DNA of 64,000 nucleotides from Nocardia anaemiae NBRC 100462. Lineage in GTDB: Bacteria > Actinomycetota > Actinomycetes > Mycobacteriales > Mycobacteriaceae. The stretch lies in NCBI RefSeq assembly GCF_001612725.1, contig NZ_BDAZ01000017.1, positions 248,001-312,000 on the forward strand. The letters run 5' to 3'. The first letter of the stretch is position 1, and each line of letters starts with the position of its first letter. The notes under the pieces were generated by a model. The model saw nothing but the letters and a program-made list of their open reading frames with translations, was not told where the DNA came from and ran no database searches. A program made the translations under genes and the position numbers. Below are positions 22,241 through 31,611 of this stretch, one piece after another.

Positions 22241-22807
22241 TTAGGCGGACACCAGTTCGCCGGTCGCCTGCACCAGTTCGTGCACGGTCGCGCCGAGCTG
22301 TGTCAGCGCCTCGGCATCCTCGCGCGGATGCGACTGCGCAAACCGCTCGCCGAATGCGGCGAAGTGCAGGTGGGCGGTCTCGACCACCCGAGCGCCCGCG
22401 ACACCGAGCGCCTTGACCACATCGCCGTGCGCCCACTTGGCCGCATTCGGGCTGATCGAACCGCTCACCACCGCTACCGGCCGATCCTTGATCGCTCCGG
22501 CGCCGTACGGGCGCGAGGCCCAGTCGATGGCGTTCTTCAGCACGGCGGGGATGCTGCCGTTGTACTCGGGCGTCACCAGAAGCAGCCCGTCGGATGCGGC
22601 GACCGCGTCACGCAGCGCCTGCGCGGCGGCGGGTACAGAGCCGGGCACGTCGAGATCCTCGTTGTAGAAGGGGATATCGGCGAGGCCCTTGTAGATGGTG
22701 ATCTCGACACCCTCCGGCGCGGTCTGCACCGCGGCCTCGGCGAGCCCGCGGTTGATCGACGCCGCGCGAAGGCTGCCGACAAGAGTAAGGATCCGGGTCT
22801 GGTTCAT
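22241..22807 (-). CDS. NADPH-dependent FMN reductase family protein
   Basis: 188 residues from the ATG at 22807; upstream in-frame codons read as non-protein. The flavodoxin-like fold begins LTLVGSLRAASINRGLAEAA, where GSLRAxSxN binds FMN phosphate. TPEYNGSIPAVLKNAIDWASR is the family's second flavin-binding signature. Members reduce FMN, quinones, azo dyes or chromate with NADPH. A TetR gene is divergent across 95 bp that hold a palindrome, so the reductase is probably its target. Confidence 0.9.
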   Translation of the reverse strand: MNQTRILTLVGSLRAASINRGLAEAAVQTAPEGVEITIYKGLADIPFYNEDLDVPGSVPAAAQALRDAVAASDGLLLVTPEYNGSIPAVLKNAIDWASRPYGAGAIKDRPVAVVSGSISPNAAKWAHGDVVKALGVAGARVVETAHLHFAAFGERFAQSHPREDAEALTQLGATVHELVQATGELVSA

Positions 22808-22858
22808 GACGACTCCTGGTGTACTGAGTGTGGTGTCCGAACTTCTGCCTACACTAAC

Positions 22859-22872
22859 CGGACCGTGGTCCG
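22859..22872. promoter_or_regulatory. Candidate TetR operator
   Basis: CGGACC-GT-GGTCCG, a palindrome with 6-bp arms, lies midway between the divergent reductase and TetR genes. Confidence 0.45.
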
Positions 22873-22902
22873 ATTCATTCCCGGGAGAACCGTGAGGGGC
22901 TT

Positions 22903-23562
22903 GTGAGCTACAGCACATCCATGCCGGACGGAATGATGCCCGAGCGGCCGTTGCTCGGCGTCGGTGCGCCCCTGCCCGGAAATCACGAGCGCGCCGATGC
23001 CGCGCGCAACCGCCAGCTACTCCTGGACGCGGCGCAGGAAATCGTGCGCGAACAAGGTGTGGACAGCCTGACCATGGATGCGCTCGCCAAGCGAGCGGGC
23101 GTCGGCAAGGGCACCGTCTTCCGACGGTTCGGCAGCAGGTCGGGACTATTGCGCGCGCTCTTGGACCACGCCGAGCGAAAGTTCCAGGAAGAGTTCATGT
23201 TCGGACCGCCACCGCTGGGTCCTGGCGCGGCGCCGGTGGAGCGACTGGTCGCCTTCGGCCGCGCCCGGCTACTCGATATCGAGGTCGCGGGCGAACTGCA
23301 TCGCGCGGCGGAGATCGGCGAGGCGGGCGACCGCTTTACCGGCCCGCCCTACGGACTGCTGCGCGCGCACGTGACGATGCTGCTGAGGCAGGCGCGGGTC
23401 GACGGGGATGTCGTGCTGGTCGCCGATGGTCTGCTCGGCCTGCTCGGCGCGGCATTGGTGATGCATCAAATGCATGTTCTCGGTTACGACCGCTGTCGGA
23501 TCGGGGACAACTGGGAGGCGTTCGTTCGACGGGTTGTGGTTTCGGCGCGGCCAGTAGAGTGA
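22903..23562 (+). CDS. TetR/AcrR-family regulator
   Basis: 219 residues, GTG start. The HTH is at ~35-85: RNRQLLLDAAQEIVREQG, LTMDALAKRAGVGKGTVFRRFGSR. The effector domain is unassigned. It is divergent from the FMN reductase and ends 6 bp before nadE, with which it could be co-transcribed. Self-repression and reductase control through the intergenic palindrome are inferred. Confidence 0.88.
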   Translation: MSYSTSMPDGMMPERPLLGVGAPLPGNHERADAARNRQLLLDAAQEIVREQGVDSLTMDALAKRAGVGKGTVFRRFGSRSGLLRALLDHAERKFQEEFMFGPPPLGPGAAPVERLVAFGRARLLDIEVAGELHRAAEIGEAGDRFTGPPYGLLRAHVTMLLRQARVDGDVVLVADGLLGLLGAALVMHQMHVLGYDRCRIGDNWEAFVRRVVVSARPVE

Positions 23563-23568
23563 TCCGTC

Positions 23569-24393
23569 ATGGGGAACCTGCGTGCACAGATCATCGCCGA
23601 GTTGGGCGTCCAATCGAATATCGAACCGAAGCTCGAGGTGCGGCGTCGGGTCGATTTTCTCAAGGACTATCTGAGCGCGAGTCCCGCACGAGGTTTCGTA
23701 CTCGGCATCAGCGGTGGTCAGGACAGCGCGCTGACCGGACGCCTGTGCCAGCTCGCCGTCGAGGAACTGCGTGCCGAAGGCGCCGATGCCGCCTTCATCG
23801 CGGTGCGACTGCCCTACGGTGTGCAGGCCGATGAGGCCGATGCGCGGATCGCGCTGCGGTTCATCCAGCCGGACCGTTCGGTGGTGGTCAATATCCGCCC
23901 CGGCGCCAATGCCGTTGCGGCCGAGGTGGCCTCGGCGCTGCGGGTGGATACGCTGCGCGATTTCGTGCGCGGCAATGTCAAGGCCCGCGAACGCATGGTG
24001 ACCCAGTACGCCATCGCCGGTCAGGAAAATATGCTCGTCGTCGGCACCGATCACGCGGCCGAGGCGGTCACCGGCTTCTTCACCAAATTCGGCGACGGCG
24101 GCGTCGACATCACGCCGCTGACCGGCCTCACCAAGCGCCAGGGCGCGGCGCTGCTGCAGGAACTCGGCGCACCGTCGAGCATCTGGGCCAAGGTGCCGAC
24201 CGCCGATCTCGAGGACGACCGTCCCGCGCTGCCGGACGAGGAGGCGCTCGGCCTGCGCTACAGCGAGATCGATGACTATCTGGAGGGCAAGGACGTCACA
24301 CCGGAGGTCGCGCAGAAGCTAGAGACGATCTTCCTGAACACCCGCCACAAGCGCACCGTCCCGGTAACCCCGCTCGATACCTGGTGGCGCTGA
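23569..24393 (+). CDS. nadE: Ammonia-dependent NAD+ synthetase
   Basis: 274 residues, the short NH3-dependent type without a glutaminase domain. It adenylates and amidates nicotinic acid adenine dinucleotide to NAD+. The ATP-pyrophosphatase P-loop is [10 protein letters not shown]; other family elements are [29 protein letters not shown] and [20 protein letters not shown]. Actinobacteria often carry the long glutamine-dependent enzyme, so this may be a second copy or the only one; the window cannot tell. Confidence 0.95.
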   Translation: MGNLRAQIIAELGVQSNIEPKLEVRRRVDFLKDYLSASPARGFVLGISGGQDSALTGRLCQLAVEELRAEGADAAFIAVRLPYGVQADEADARIALRFIQPDRSVVVNIRPGANAVAAEVASALRVDTLRDFVRGNVKARERMVTQYAIAGQENMLVVGTDHAAEAVTGFFTKFGDGGVDITPLTGLTKRQGAALLQELGAPSSIWAKVPTADLEDDRPALPDEEALGLRYSEIDDYLEGKDVTPEVAQKLETIFLNTRHKRTVPVTPLDTWWR

Positions 24394-24479
24394 GCCCCTC
24401 GGGCTACTTCCGGGGCGGCTTCCTCCGAATGGAGCAACGAAATGCGTTGGCGCGCTGATGCTAACCCGCAGGACCAGCG

Positions 24480-24539
24480 CCGACGGTAGTCGAACGGTGG
24501 TTGGGGGGCAGTTGGGAGCCGCCGTATGACTACTGTCGG
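24480..24539. terminator. Possible hairpin between convergent nadE and moaD
   Basis: 12-bp arms with one mismatch (CCGACGGTAGTC and GACTACTGTCGG) separated by 36 nt. The large loop makes this weak. It lies within the ~185-bp gap between the convergent genes. Confidence 0.35.
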
Positions 24540-24578
24540 CGGCAATGGTTGCGGATGTGCTGCACCGAGGAGTCGGGT

Positions 24579-24821
24579 TCAGCCGCCCGCGAAGGGTGGC
24601 AGGACGTCGACGCGCGGAGTCAGCGCGACCGACGGGTCGCGAGTCAGTTCGTCGCCGACGAGGTAGGCGCAGACGGCGAGCATCTTGTCGAGGTCGGGAC
24701 CGTAGCACTCGGCGAGGGTGGTGCGCAGGTCGGCGACGGTGGCATCGGCCGGGAAGTCCAGGGTTTCCCGATCCTTGCCGACGGCGTCGGCAATCGCGGC
24801 GAAGTAGCGGATCTCAACCAC
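24579..24821 (-). CDS. moaD: Molybdopterin synthase sulfur-carrier subunit MoaD
   Basis: 80 residues from a GTG at 24821 that overlaps the end of moaA; ubiquitin-like homology begins at this point ([15 protein letters not shown]). It ends PPFAGG, and the terminal Gly-Gly is the site of thiocarboxylation needed to donate sulfur to precursor Z. Its partner MoaE is encoded at 28305 in the facing cluster. Confidence 0.93.
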   Translation of the reverse strand: MVEIRYFAAIADAVGKDRETLDFPADATVADLRTTLAECYGPDLDKMLAVCAYLVGDELTRDPSVALTPRVDVLPPFAGG

Positions 24822-25872
24822 CGATGGCTCCCATCGTGCGTTCCGGCGGGACGAAATCCTCGGCATCGATCCCGTGTCCCGCCCATTTGTTCCACATGGC
24901 GCCGCGCCAGATGGTGGCGATCGCCTCGTCGTCGGCGCCCGTGCGCAGTGCTTGGCGCACATCGAATTCCTGATCGCTGAACAGGCACGACCGCAGCATG
25001 CCGTCGGCGGTCAGCCGGGTCCGGTCGCAGGTGTCGCAGAATTTGCGGGTCACCGTCGCGATGATGCCGACCGCCGCCGGACCGCCGTCGACCAGCCACT
25101 TCTCCGCCGGGGCCGCGGGATCGGACCGGCCGACCTCGGTCAGCGCGAAGCGGGTACCGAGCACGTCGAGCAATTCGGCCGCGGTCACCATATTGGCGCG
25201 GGCCCATTCGTGATCGGCGTCCAGCGGCATCTCCTCGATGAACCGCAGTTCACAGCCCTCGTCCAGACACCAGCGCAGCAGATCCGGCGCACCGGCGAGG
25301 GTATCGCGCATCAGCACGGCATTGACCTTCATCGGCGCCAATCCGGCATCCCTGGCCGCGCGGATGCCCGCGAAAACCGATTCCAGCCGATCGCGGCGGG
25401 TCAGCCGGGCGAAGCCGAGTCGATCCACGGTATCCAGCGAGACGTTCACCCGGCTCAGCCCGGCGGCCGCGAGACCGCGGGCCCGATGAGCGAGTCCGAC
25501 GCCATTGGTCGTCATGGACAGCGGGACCTGCGGCACCCGCTCGTGACAGCCCGCGATGATCCGCTCCAGATCGCGGCGCAGCAGCGGCTCACCGCCGGTG
25601 AACCTGACCTCACGCACGCCCAATTCCCGCACCGCGAGCGTGACGAGTCGCACAATTTCCTCGACCGTCAGCAGTTCGTCCTGCGGGATCGCGGGCAGGC
25701 CCTCCTCGGGCATGCAGTAGGTACATCGCAGCGAACACTTCTCGGTGATCGATACGCGCAGATCGCGTGCGGTGCGGCCGAATCGATCAACCAGGTAGGG
25801 CGTGTCGGGCCGTCCGTCGAGTGAGGGCAGCCTGGACCGCACGGCGGGAATCCCCATCTCGACCAGCGTCAC
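24814..25872 (-). CDS. moaA: GTP 3',8-cyclase MoaA
   Basis: 352 residues from GTG 25872; the N-terminus [14 protein letters not shown] matches mycobacterial MoaA. It is a radical-SAM enzyme making cyclic pyranopterin from GTP with MoaC. The N-terminal cluster is [10 protein letters not shown]; the C-terminal cluster is CDTCDR with a later Cys in LRSCLFSD; the protein ends with GG as MoaA requires. A CATAAT hexamer ends 6 nt before the GTG and no ribosome site is visible, so the message may be leaderless. moaD follows with an 8-base overlap. Confidence 0.95.
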   Translation of the reverse strand: MTLVEMGIPAVRSRLPSLDGRPDTPYLVDRFGRTARDLRVSITEKCSLRCTYCMPEEGLPAIPQDELLTVEEIVRLVTLAVRELGVREVRFTGGEPLLRRDLERIIAGCHERVPQVPLSMTTNGVGLAHRARGLAAAGLSRVNVSLDTVDRLGFARLTRRDRLESVFAGIRAARDAGLAPMKVNAVLMRDTLAGAPDLLRWCLDEGCELRFIEEMPLDADHEWARANMVTAAELLDVLGTRFALTEVGRSDPAAPAEKWLVDGGPAAVGIIATVTRKFCDTCDRTRLTADGMLRSCLFSDQEFDVRQALRTGADDEAIATIWRGAMWNKWAGHGIDAEDFVPPERTMGAIGG

Positions 25873-26012
25873 CAGTCCATTATGACCGGTCCGCGCGCTG
25901 TGCCCATGGGCGGACCGCACCATATCGAGCTCACAAACTCCGAGTTCAGCGGGTGAGCGTTCGTGCGATACGACAGGAGAACTCGCTACCGCTCGGCGAT
26001 TAGGCTGACCAT

Positions 26013-27281
26013 ATGACCTCGCGTGCCGACACCTCCGGTGGCCACCGGCCCAGCCCGCCCGCCGCCGCCCGGTCCGTCGACGCCTACCGGGACACCATCG
26101 AGGCGCTGCTGCGCCCGCTGGCCGCCCGCCCGGTCGAATCCGTCGCGGTGCGCGTGGCACTGGGCCGACAGCTGGCCGACGATGTCCACGCGCCGGTCGA
26201 CCTGCCGGTGTTCCGCAACTCCGCGATGGACGGATATGCGGTGCGCGCCGAATCGGTGGTGGTCACTCCGGTGACGCTGCCGCTGGTCGGTGTGATCGCG
26301 GCGGGCGCGGCAGGACAGACGCCGTTGCCGCACGGTGCGGCGATGAAGGTGATGACCGGTGCGCCGATTCCGCCCGGCGCCGATTGTGTGGTGCCGGTGG
26401 AGGACGCGCACAGCGATGACGCGACGGTGACCGTCGAGCGGGGGCGCACCGCGGGTGAGTTCGTGCGCGAACCGGGCACCGATGTGCGCACCGGCGAGCT
26501 GCTGGCCCGCGCGGGCACCACGCTGGCGCCACGACACATCGCCGCGCTGGCAGCCGCCGGACTGCCGAATGTTCCGGTATTCCAACCGATTCGGGCGGCG
26601 GTCATCACCACGGGTGATGAATTGGTCGCCGCCGGAACACCATTGCGTCCCGGCCAGATCTACAACTCCAACGGTATCGCCCTCGCGGCCGCGCTCAGCG
26701 CCAACGGCGTCAGCGTCGTCTCGGTGGAACACAGCACCGATGATTCGGCGAGGTTTCGCGCATTGCTTTTCGCCGCAACGAAATCCGCCGATATCGTCTT
26801 CACCTCCGGCGGGGTATCCAAGGGCGATTTCGAGGTGGTCAAGGAGGTATTGCAACCGTTGGGCGGCGAATTCGGCTCGGTCGCGGTGCAACCTGGTGGG
26901 CCGCAAGGGCTTACCGTCGTCAACGGCGTGCCGGTGCTGAGTTTTCCCGGAAATCCGGTGAGCACCATGGTGTCGTTCGAGGTATTCGCGCGGCCCATAC
27001 TGCGCCATATCGCGGGACTGCCCGAGGTGGAGATCTACGAGGTGCCGCTGCGCGATGCGGTGCGTTCCCCCGAGGGACGACGCCAATTCCTGCGCGGTCA
27101 GCTGGTGCGCGATGACTCCGCGCCGCCCGGATTGCATCGCGTGCCGACGGCCGTCGCGGTCGCCTCCGGACCCGGTTCGCATCTCATCGCGGGCATGGCC
27201 TGGGCGGATGTATTGATCGATGTGCCCGCCGAGGTCACCTCGCTGCCGGTCGGCGCACCTGTGCGAGTGTGGTCGCTATGA
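26013..27281 (+). CDS. moeA: Molybdopterin molybdenumtransferase MoeA
   Basis: 422 residues. It inserts molybdate into adenylylated molybdopterin. Diagnostic segments are [45 protein letters not shown] and [18 protein letters not shown], with [17 protein letters not shown] near the end of the catalytic domain. The ATG of the next gene overlaps its stop (ATGA), so moeA-moaC/mogA-moaE form one coupled unit. Confidence 0.95.
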   Translation: MTSRADTSGGHRPSPPAAARSVDAYRDTIEALLRPLAARPVESVAVRVALGRQLADDVHAPVDLPVFRNSAMDGYAVRAESVVVTPVTLPLVGVIAAGAAGQTPLPHGAAMKVMTGAPIPPGADCVVPVEDAHSDDATVTVERGRTAGEFVREPGTDVRTGELLARAGTTLAPRHIAALAAAGLPNVPVFQPIRAAVITTGDELVAAGTPLRPGQIYNSNGIALAAALSANGVSVVSVEHSTDDSARFRALLFAATKSADIVFTSGGVSKGDFEVVKEVLQPLGGEFGSVAVQPGGPQGLTVVNGVPVLSFPGNPVSTMVSFEVFARPILRHIAGLPEVEIYEVPLRDAVRSPEGRRQFLRGQLVRDDSAPPGLHRVPTAVAVASGPGSHLIAGMAWADVLIDVPAEVTSLPVGAPVRVWSL

Positions 27282-28318
27282 GCGAGTTGTCCCATGTCGA
27301 CCGGGAAGGTCGCGCCCGCATGGTCGATGTGAGCGCGAAATCCGATACCACTCGGATCGCGGTAGCGGCCGGTGAGCTGCGCACCACCGCCGAGGTGGTC
27401 GCGCTGGTCCGGGCCGATGATATGCCGAAGGCCGATGTGCTCTCGACCGCGCGGATCGCCGGTATCGCGGGCGCGAAGAAGACCTCGGAACTCATTCCGC
27501 TGTGCCATCAGTTGGCATTGTCCTCGGTGACGGTCGAATTCGGTTTCACCGAGGACAGCATCACGATCGAGGCGAGCGCGAAAACCAAGGGCCCCACCGG
27601 CGTCGAGATGGAAGCACTGACGGCGGTCGCGGTGGCCGGACTCACCCTGCACGACATGGTCAAGGCGGTAGACCCGGCGGCGACGCTCAACGGAGTGCGG
27701 CTGCTCACCAAAGAGGGTGGCAAACACGGACATTGGGAGCGCCCCGCGGAGCAGGAACCCGTGGACATCCCAATGCTGACCGACGAGCTTGAATCCACCA
27801 CGGAAGACATTGCGCCGGAAGAGATCTCGGATTCCGATCAGCGTACGGCGGTCGTACTGGTCGCCTCTACCGGCGCCGCGTGCGGCACCCGGGCGGACAC
27901 CACCGGTCCGGTGCTCGCGCAATGGCTCGGCAGACTCGGCTTCTCGGTGCGCGGCCCGCTGATCTACGCCGACGCCGAGATCGATATCGGCTTGGCCGAT
28001 GCCCTGAGGTTCGAGCCGTCGCTGGTGATCAGCACCGGCGGCACCGGTGCCTCCCCCACCGATGCGACACCCGAGGCGACGCTGGCCGTATTGGACCGCG
28101 AATTACCCGGTGTTGCCGAGGCGATTCGGCAGCGCGGCACCGCGAAATTCGCACTGGCCGCGCTCAGTCGCGGGGTGGCCGGACTGGCGGGTCGATCGGT
28201 GGTGGTGAATCTGCCCGGCTCCCCCGGTGGTGTCAGAGACGGTATGGCGGTACTAGAGCCGCTGCTGGATCATCTGCTCGCGCAAGTAGCCGGAGGCGGC
28301 AACCATGACAACAAGTGA
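27278..28318 (+). CDS. MoaC-MogA/MoaB fusion protein
   Basis: 346 residues. Residues ~1-155 are MoaC (cyclic pyranopterin synthase): HVDREGRARMVDVS, KKTSELIPLCHQL, VEMEALTAVAVAGLTLHDMVKAVD, ending KHGHW. A ~35-residue acidic linker follows. Residues ~190-346 are a MogA/MoaB adenylyltransferase-type domain: STGGTGASPTDATPEATL and NLPGSPGGV. Fusion of these two steps occurs in actinobacteria. It overlaps moeA by 4 bases and moaE by 14. A separate MoaB/MogA gene is not seen here. Confidence 0.93.
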   Translation: MSELSHVDREGRARMVDVSAKSDTTRIAVAAGELRTTAEVVALVRADDMPKADVLSTARIAGIAGAKKTSELIPLCHQLALSSVTVEFGFTEDSITIEASAKTKGPTGVEMEALTAVAVAGLTLHDMVKAVDPAATLNGVRLLTKEGGKHGHWERPAEQEPVDIPMLTDELESTTEDIAPEEISDSDQRTAVVLVASTGAACGTRADTTGPVLAQWLGRLGFSVRGPLIYADAEIDIGLADALRFEPSLVISTGGTGASPTDATPEATLAVLDRELPGVAEAIRQRGTAKFALAALSRGVAGLAGRSVVVNLPGSPGGVRDGMAVLEPLLDHLLAQVAGGGNHDNK

Positions 28319-28742
28319 ATTCGCGGCCGTACGCCTGGCCGGTATCAGCGATCAGCCACTCGATCCGGCGGCCGTCGAAGCGACGGTGACCGGGCCGGAG
28401 CACGGTGCCGTAGTGGTTTTCACCGGCAAGGTGCGCAATCACGATGGCGGACAAGCAGTTTCCGCTTTGGAATATTCTGCGCATCCGGAAGCTGAACGGT
28501 TCCTGCGAAATTGCTGTGCGGAACTCACCGAGCGCTCCGGACTCCCGGTCGCGGCCGTCCACCGAATCGGTCAGTTGACTATCGGCGATCTCGCAATCGT
28601 CGTCGCGGTCGCCGCCCCGCACCGCGCCGAGGCCTTTACCACCTGTGCGGAATTGGTGGATCGGATCAAACATGAAGTGCCGATCTGGAAGCGCCAGCTC
28701 TTCGCCGATGGGCTCTCGGAATGGGTGAACGCCTGCGGGTAA
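28305..28742 (+). CDS. moaE: Molybdopterin synthase catalytic subunit MoaE
   Basis: 145 residues. Signature parts are FTGKVRNHDGG, LEYSAHPEAE, VHRIGQLTIGD and the catalytic Lys in VPIWKRQ. With MoaD it converts cyclic pyranopterin to molybdopterin. It is the last gene of the moeA operon, and translation is coupled to the preceding gene by overlap. Confidence 0.95.
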   Translation: MTTSEFAAVRLAGISDQPLDPAAVEATVTGPEHGAVVVFTGKVRNHDGGQAVSALEYSAHPEAERFLRNCCAELTERSGLPVAAVHRIGQLTIGDLAIVVAVAAPHRAEAFTTCAELVDRIKHEVPIWKRQLFADGLSEWVNACG

Positions 28743-28889
28743 AGCCCCATTGCCTGTGAATTACCACGTCTAGAGCGCCTGCTGTTGTTCCCCGAAACAA
28801 CAATGTGACGCGAATTCAGTGACGATTCAATAGGCGCGGGATAGCGTTCTCCCGCAGAAGATACGTCGATCGGCGGTAGGAGGGGCGCA

Positions 28890-29903
28890 TTGGGAACCGA
28901 TCAGGTACTGCTGCACAGATTCGTCATCGCACAGCTCACCGATGCCGGACTGGATCGGGATCGGCTGATCCGCGAGACCGGCCTACCCGAATGGACCATG
29001 GTCGGCCAGGACGTCCACCTGCCGAGTCACACCTTCTCGCGACTCTGGGAACTGGGCGAACACGGGCTCGGCGATCCGAATGTCGCATTGCGGGTGGCCA
29101 GCCGCTACAAACTCAATAGTTTCGGGCTCTACGACTATCTGTTCGCCACCGCGCCGACCCTCGGCGCGGGCCTGGCCACCTGCGGTCCCTATGTCGCCGC
29201 GGTGACCACCAATCACCGCTTCGAACTGGTCACGGAGAACGAGCACGAGGTCACGCTCTACCTCGACATGATCAATGGCGAGGGCCGCGGCCGCGACCTC
29301 ACCCAGGTGTGGGGCCTGGCGGCCGTGCTCAGCAGGGCACGGCGTGTGGTCCGGATCCCGCTCGTCCCGTTGCGGGTGGCGTTGCGGCAGCAGGCACCGG
29401 CCGAAATCGGCGCCTTCGTCGAGGTATTCGGCACCCCCGCGATCGAATTCGGCGCGCCGGTCGATGCGATGACATTCCGCGCCAGCGATATGGACCTGCC
29501 GCTGACCACCAGCGATCCGGTGCTGGCGACCGTGCTGCAGCCACTGGCCGACGCCCTGCCGCCACCGCCGACCTTGGCGACGGCATGGCCGGATCGAGTG
29601 GCGAGCGCGCTGGCCGAGGCATTGGCGGCCGAGGGTGCGGTATCGCTGGATCGGGTGGCCCGCAGGCTCGCCACCAGCCCACGGACACTGCAGCGTCGGC
29701 TGATGGAGGCGGGCACCACCTGGCGGATGGAATTGGAGCGGGCGCGTGATGCCCGCCTCGCGCAGGCGAGCGCGGATGGTGTCGCGCTGAGCCGATCGCG
29801 ACAAGCCGAATTGCTCGGATATTCGGATGTGGGTTCGATGCGGCGGGCAGCCCGGCGTCGATCCATGACCCAGCTCATGCACCGATCGGAGCTTCCGGTC
29901 TGA
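28890..29903 (+). CDS. AraC-family regulator with an Arabinose_bd-type N-terminal domain
   Basis: 337 residues from TTG 28890, supported by AGGAGGGG just upstream. The N-terminal ~190 residues (RFVIAQLTDAGLDRDRLI, LFATAPTLGAGLAT) match the OruR/ArgR-type sensory domain. The C-terminal AraC HTH is recognisable (LDRVARRLATSPRTLQRRLMEAG) but its second half ends SMRRAARRRSMTQ, a divergent version of the usual FSRAFKRWTG. No adjacent catabolic target is evident. Confidence 0.85.
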   Translation: MGTDQVLLHRFVIAQLTDAGLDRDRLIRETGLPEWTMVGQDVHLPSHTFSRLWELGEHGLGDPNVALRVASRYKLNSFGLYDYLFATAPTLGAGLATCGPYVAAVTTNHRFELVTENEHEVTLYLDMINGEGRGRDLTQVWGLAAVLSRARRVVRIPLVPLRVALRQQAPAEIGAFVEVFGTPAIEFGAPVDAMTFRASDMDLPLTTSDPVLATVLQPLADALPPPPTLATAWPDRVASALAEALAAEGAVSLDRVARRLATSPRTLQRRLMEAGTTWRMELERARDARLAQASADGVALSRSRQAELLGYSDVGSMRRAARRRSMTQLMHRSELPV

Positions 29904-29937
29904 TCCGCCGCATACCCGCGTCGTAACCCCGGCGCGG

Positions 29938-30129
29938 TCAAACCTTCAGGAAGGTCGCCGCGATCCGCCAGAAGGTCGCATCCTCGATGACGCGAAAGTC
30001 CCAGCTGTCGGCGATGTCTCGGGATGCGGCGACGATGGCGGGCACATCGAAATCGTCACGAGTCGCGGTGCCTTTGGCCTCCAACGCGGCGACCACGTAC
30101 GCGGTGGCACTCTCCCAGGTCTCTGACAC
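29938..30129 (-). CDS. Small hypothetical protein
   Basis: 63 residues from the GTG at 30129, which has GGAGAG at a good distance; an in-frame GTG at 30171 lacks a site. It is soluble and mildly acidic (SETWESATAYVVAALEAKG, DIADSWDFRVIED), with no recognised domain. It ends 34 bp from the convergent AraC gene. Confidence 0.55.
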   Translation of the reverse strand: MSETWESATAYVVAALEAKGTATRDDFDVPAIVAASRDIADSWDFRVIEDATFWRIAATFLKV

Positions 30130-30327
30130 GGAACTCTCCAATCGGTCGTAGAGACAAATACGGTCGATCACGGTTCATTGGTCGAACCGACACCGCGCAC
30201 TGCGTTTCGCTCCGTTGCGCACATGCCGCGCGCGGCGGGGCAATGTCTCAGTTCTATGTCCGTGCGATCGCCGCGCCAAGTACCGAACGCGCCAGCTTCG
30301 AGCAGAACGCGCCAACTTTTCCGGGAG

Positions 30328-31356
30328 TCAGTGCGGGGTGTAGCGCCAGACGCCGAGCATGGCTTGCTCGTCCAGAGGTTCGGCGTCGGTGTGCACGGTA
30401 TCGTGCAGCCGCGCAAGTGCCGCGTCAGTGGGCAGACCGGCACCGATCAACACCAATCGGGTCGTCCGCGATTCGCCGCGCGACCAGGCGTCCGGTTCGA
30501 AGACGATGTGGCGACCGACCATGTGCAGCACGAACTTCCGACGCTCGGCGGCGACGCCGAAGGCGGCGAATCCCTTCGCGCGGAACAGTCCGGGCGGCGG
30601 ATCCTCGAGGAATTCGACCAGACGGCGCGGATCCAATTCCCGGTCACTGGTGAAGGACACACTGGTGTAGTCGTCGTGCAGATGCCGATGTTCGGCATGG
30701 TCGTCGTGGTCGTGGTCGTGGAGCAGTTCGTCGAAGCTCAATTGTTCGGCGACCCGGGGGATTTCGCGCAGCGGCTCGTCGAAGAGCAGGCCGGGGTCGA
30801 TGCGGCCGTGGGTGGTCGCGTAAACCGGCACCTGACCGATCAGCTCGGTGATTTCCTGTCGCAATCCAACCAGCCGCTCCGGCGACACCCGATCGGCCTT
30901 GTTGAGTACGACCAAGTCCGCCAGCCGCAGATGGGTGGCGAGTTCGGGATGACGCTCGCGACTGTCCGGGAACTGCTCGGCGTCGACCACCTCGACCAGA
31001 CCGCCGTAGCGGATGCGCGGGTTCTCGCTGCCGACCACCATCCGAATCAGATTGCGCGGCTCGGCCAGTCCGCTGGCCTCGACCACGATCACGTCGATCT
31101 TGGCGCGCGGCTGGGCGAGCCTGGTGAACATGTCGTCGAGTTCACCGACATCCACCGCACAGCAGACGCACCCGTTGCCGAGCGAGACCATCGCGTCGAC
31201 CTGACCGGCCACCAGCATGGAGTCGATATTGATGGCCCCGAAATCGTTGACCACCACCCCGATCCGCGTGCCCCGGTTATCGCGCAGCAGATGGTTGAGC
31301 AGCGTCGTCTTCCCGGATCCGAGAAACCCGGCGACTATGAGAACAGGAATCCGCAC
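30328..31356 (-). CDS. CobW/COG0523-family metal-chaperone GTPase
   Basis: 342 residues. G1 is GFLGSGKTT, followed by the metal-binding GCVCC (CxCC) and Switch II-like EASGLAEP; NKAD gives guanine specificity. A His/Asp-rich loop (HDHDHDDHAEHRHLHDD) lies before the CobW C-terminal domain, as in zinc chaperones such as ZNG1. Likely it transfers zinc, or another metal, to a client enzyme. There is no neighbouring zinc transporter or Zur-box that I can recognise, so the metal is inferred only from the His-rich loop. Confidence 0.9.
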   Translation of the reverse strand: MRIPVLIVAGFLGSGKTTLLNHLLRDNRGTRIGVVVNDFGAINIDSMLVAGQVDAMVSLGNGCVCCAVDVGELDDMFTRLAQPRAKIDVIVVEASGLAEPRNLIRMVVGSENPRIRYGGLVEVVDAEQFPDSRERHPELATHLRLADLVVLNKADRVSPERLVGLRQEITELIGQVPVYATTHGRIDPGLLFDEPLREIPRVAEQLSFDELLHDHDHDDHAEHRHLHDDYTSVSFTSDRELDPRRLVEFLEDPPPGLFRAKGFAAFGVAAERRKFVLHMVGRHIVFEPDAWSRGESRTTRLVLIGAGLPTDAALARLHDTVHTDAEPLDEQAMLGVWRYTPH

Positions 31357-31459
31357 TGTGTTGATTTTGCAGCGCCTGCGACGCTGCGTGTTCGCGGCCC
31401 CCGAATGTCGGCATCGCGTAGCGATTCGATGAGAGGTGGTGGTCGGGCGACGGGTGGGC

Positions 31460-31522
31460 CTCGCGTCCGAGCCGTCGAGACTCGCGCCTGCGGCGCATGC
31501 GCTTCGACGACTCGGACGCGAG
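31460..31522. repeat. Large imperfect palindrome (REP-like)
   Basis: Arms CTCGCGTCCGAG (31460-31471) and its exact complement (31511-31522) continue inward as CGTCGA/TCGACG after a single mismatch. The 25-nt loop contains GCGCCTGCGGCGCATGCGC. It fills a 255-bp gap between the amidase and CobW genes that has no believable gene. Confidence 0.65.
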
Positions 31523-31611
31523 ACGGGCCGCGAACTCCTCGCTCGTAAGACTCGCTCCGCGGTAGTTACGAATGCGGGCCACTCGCGACTATGTCCAGAG
31601 TCAGAGCTGTA

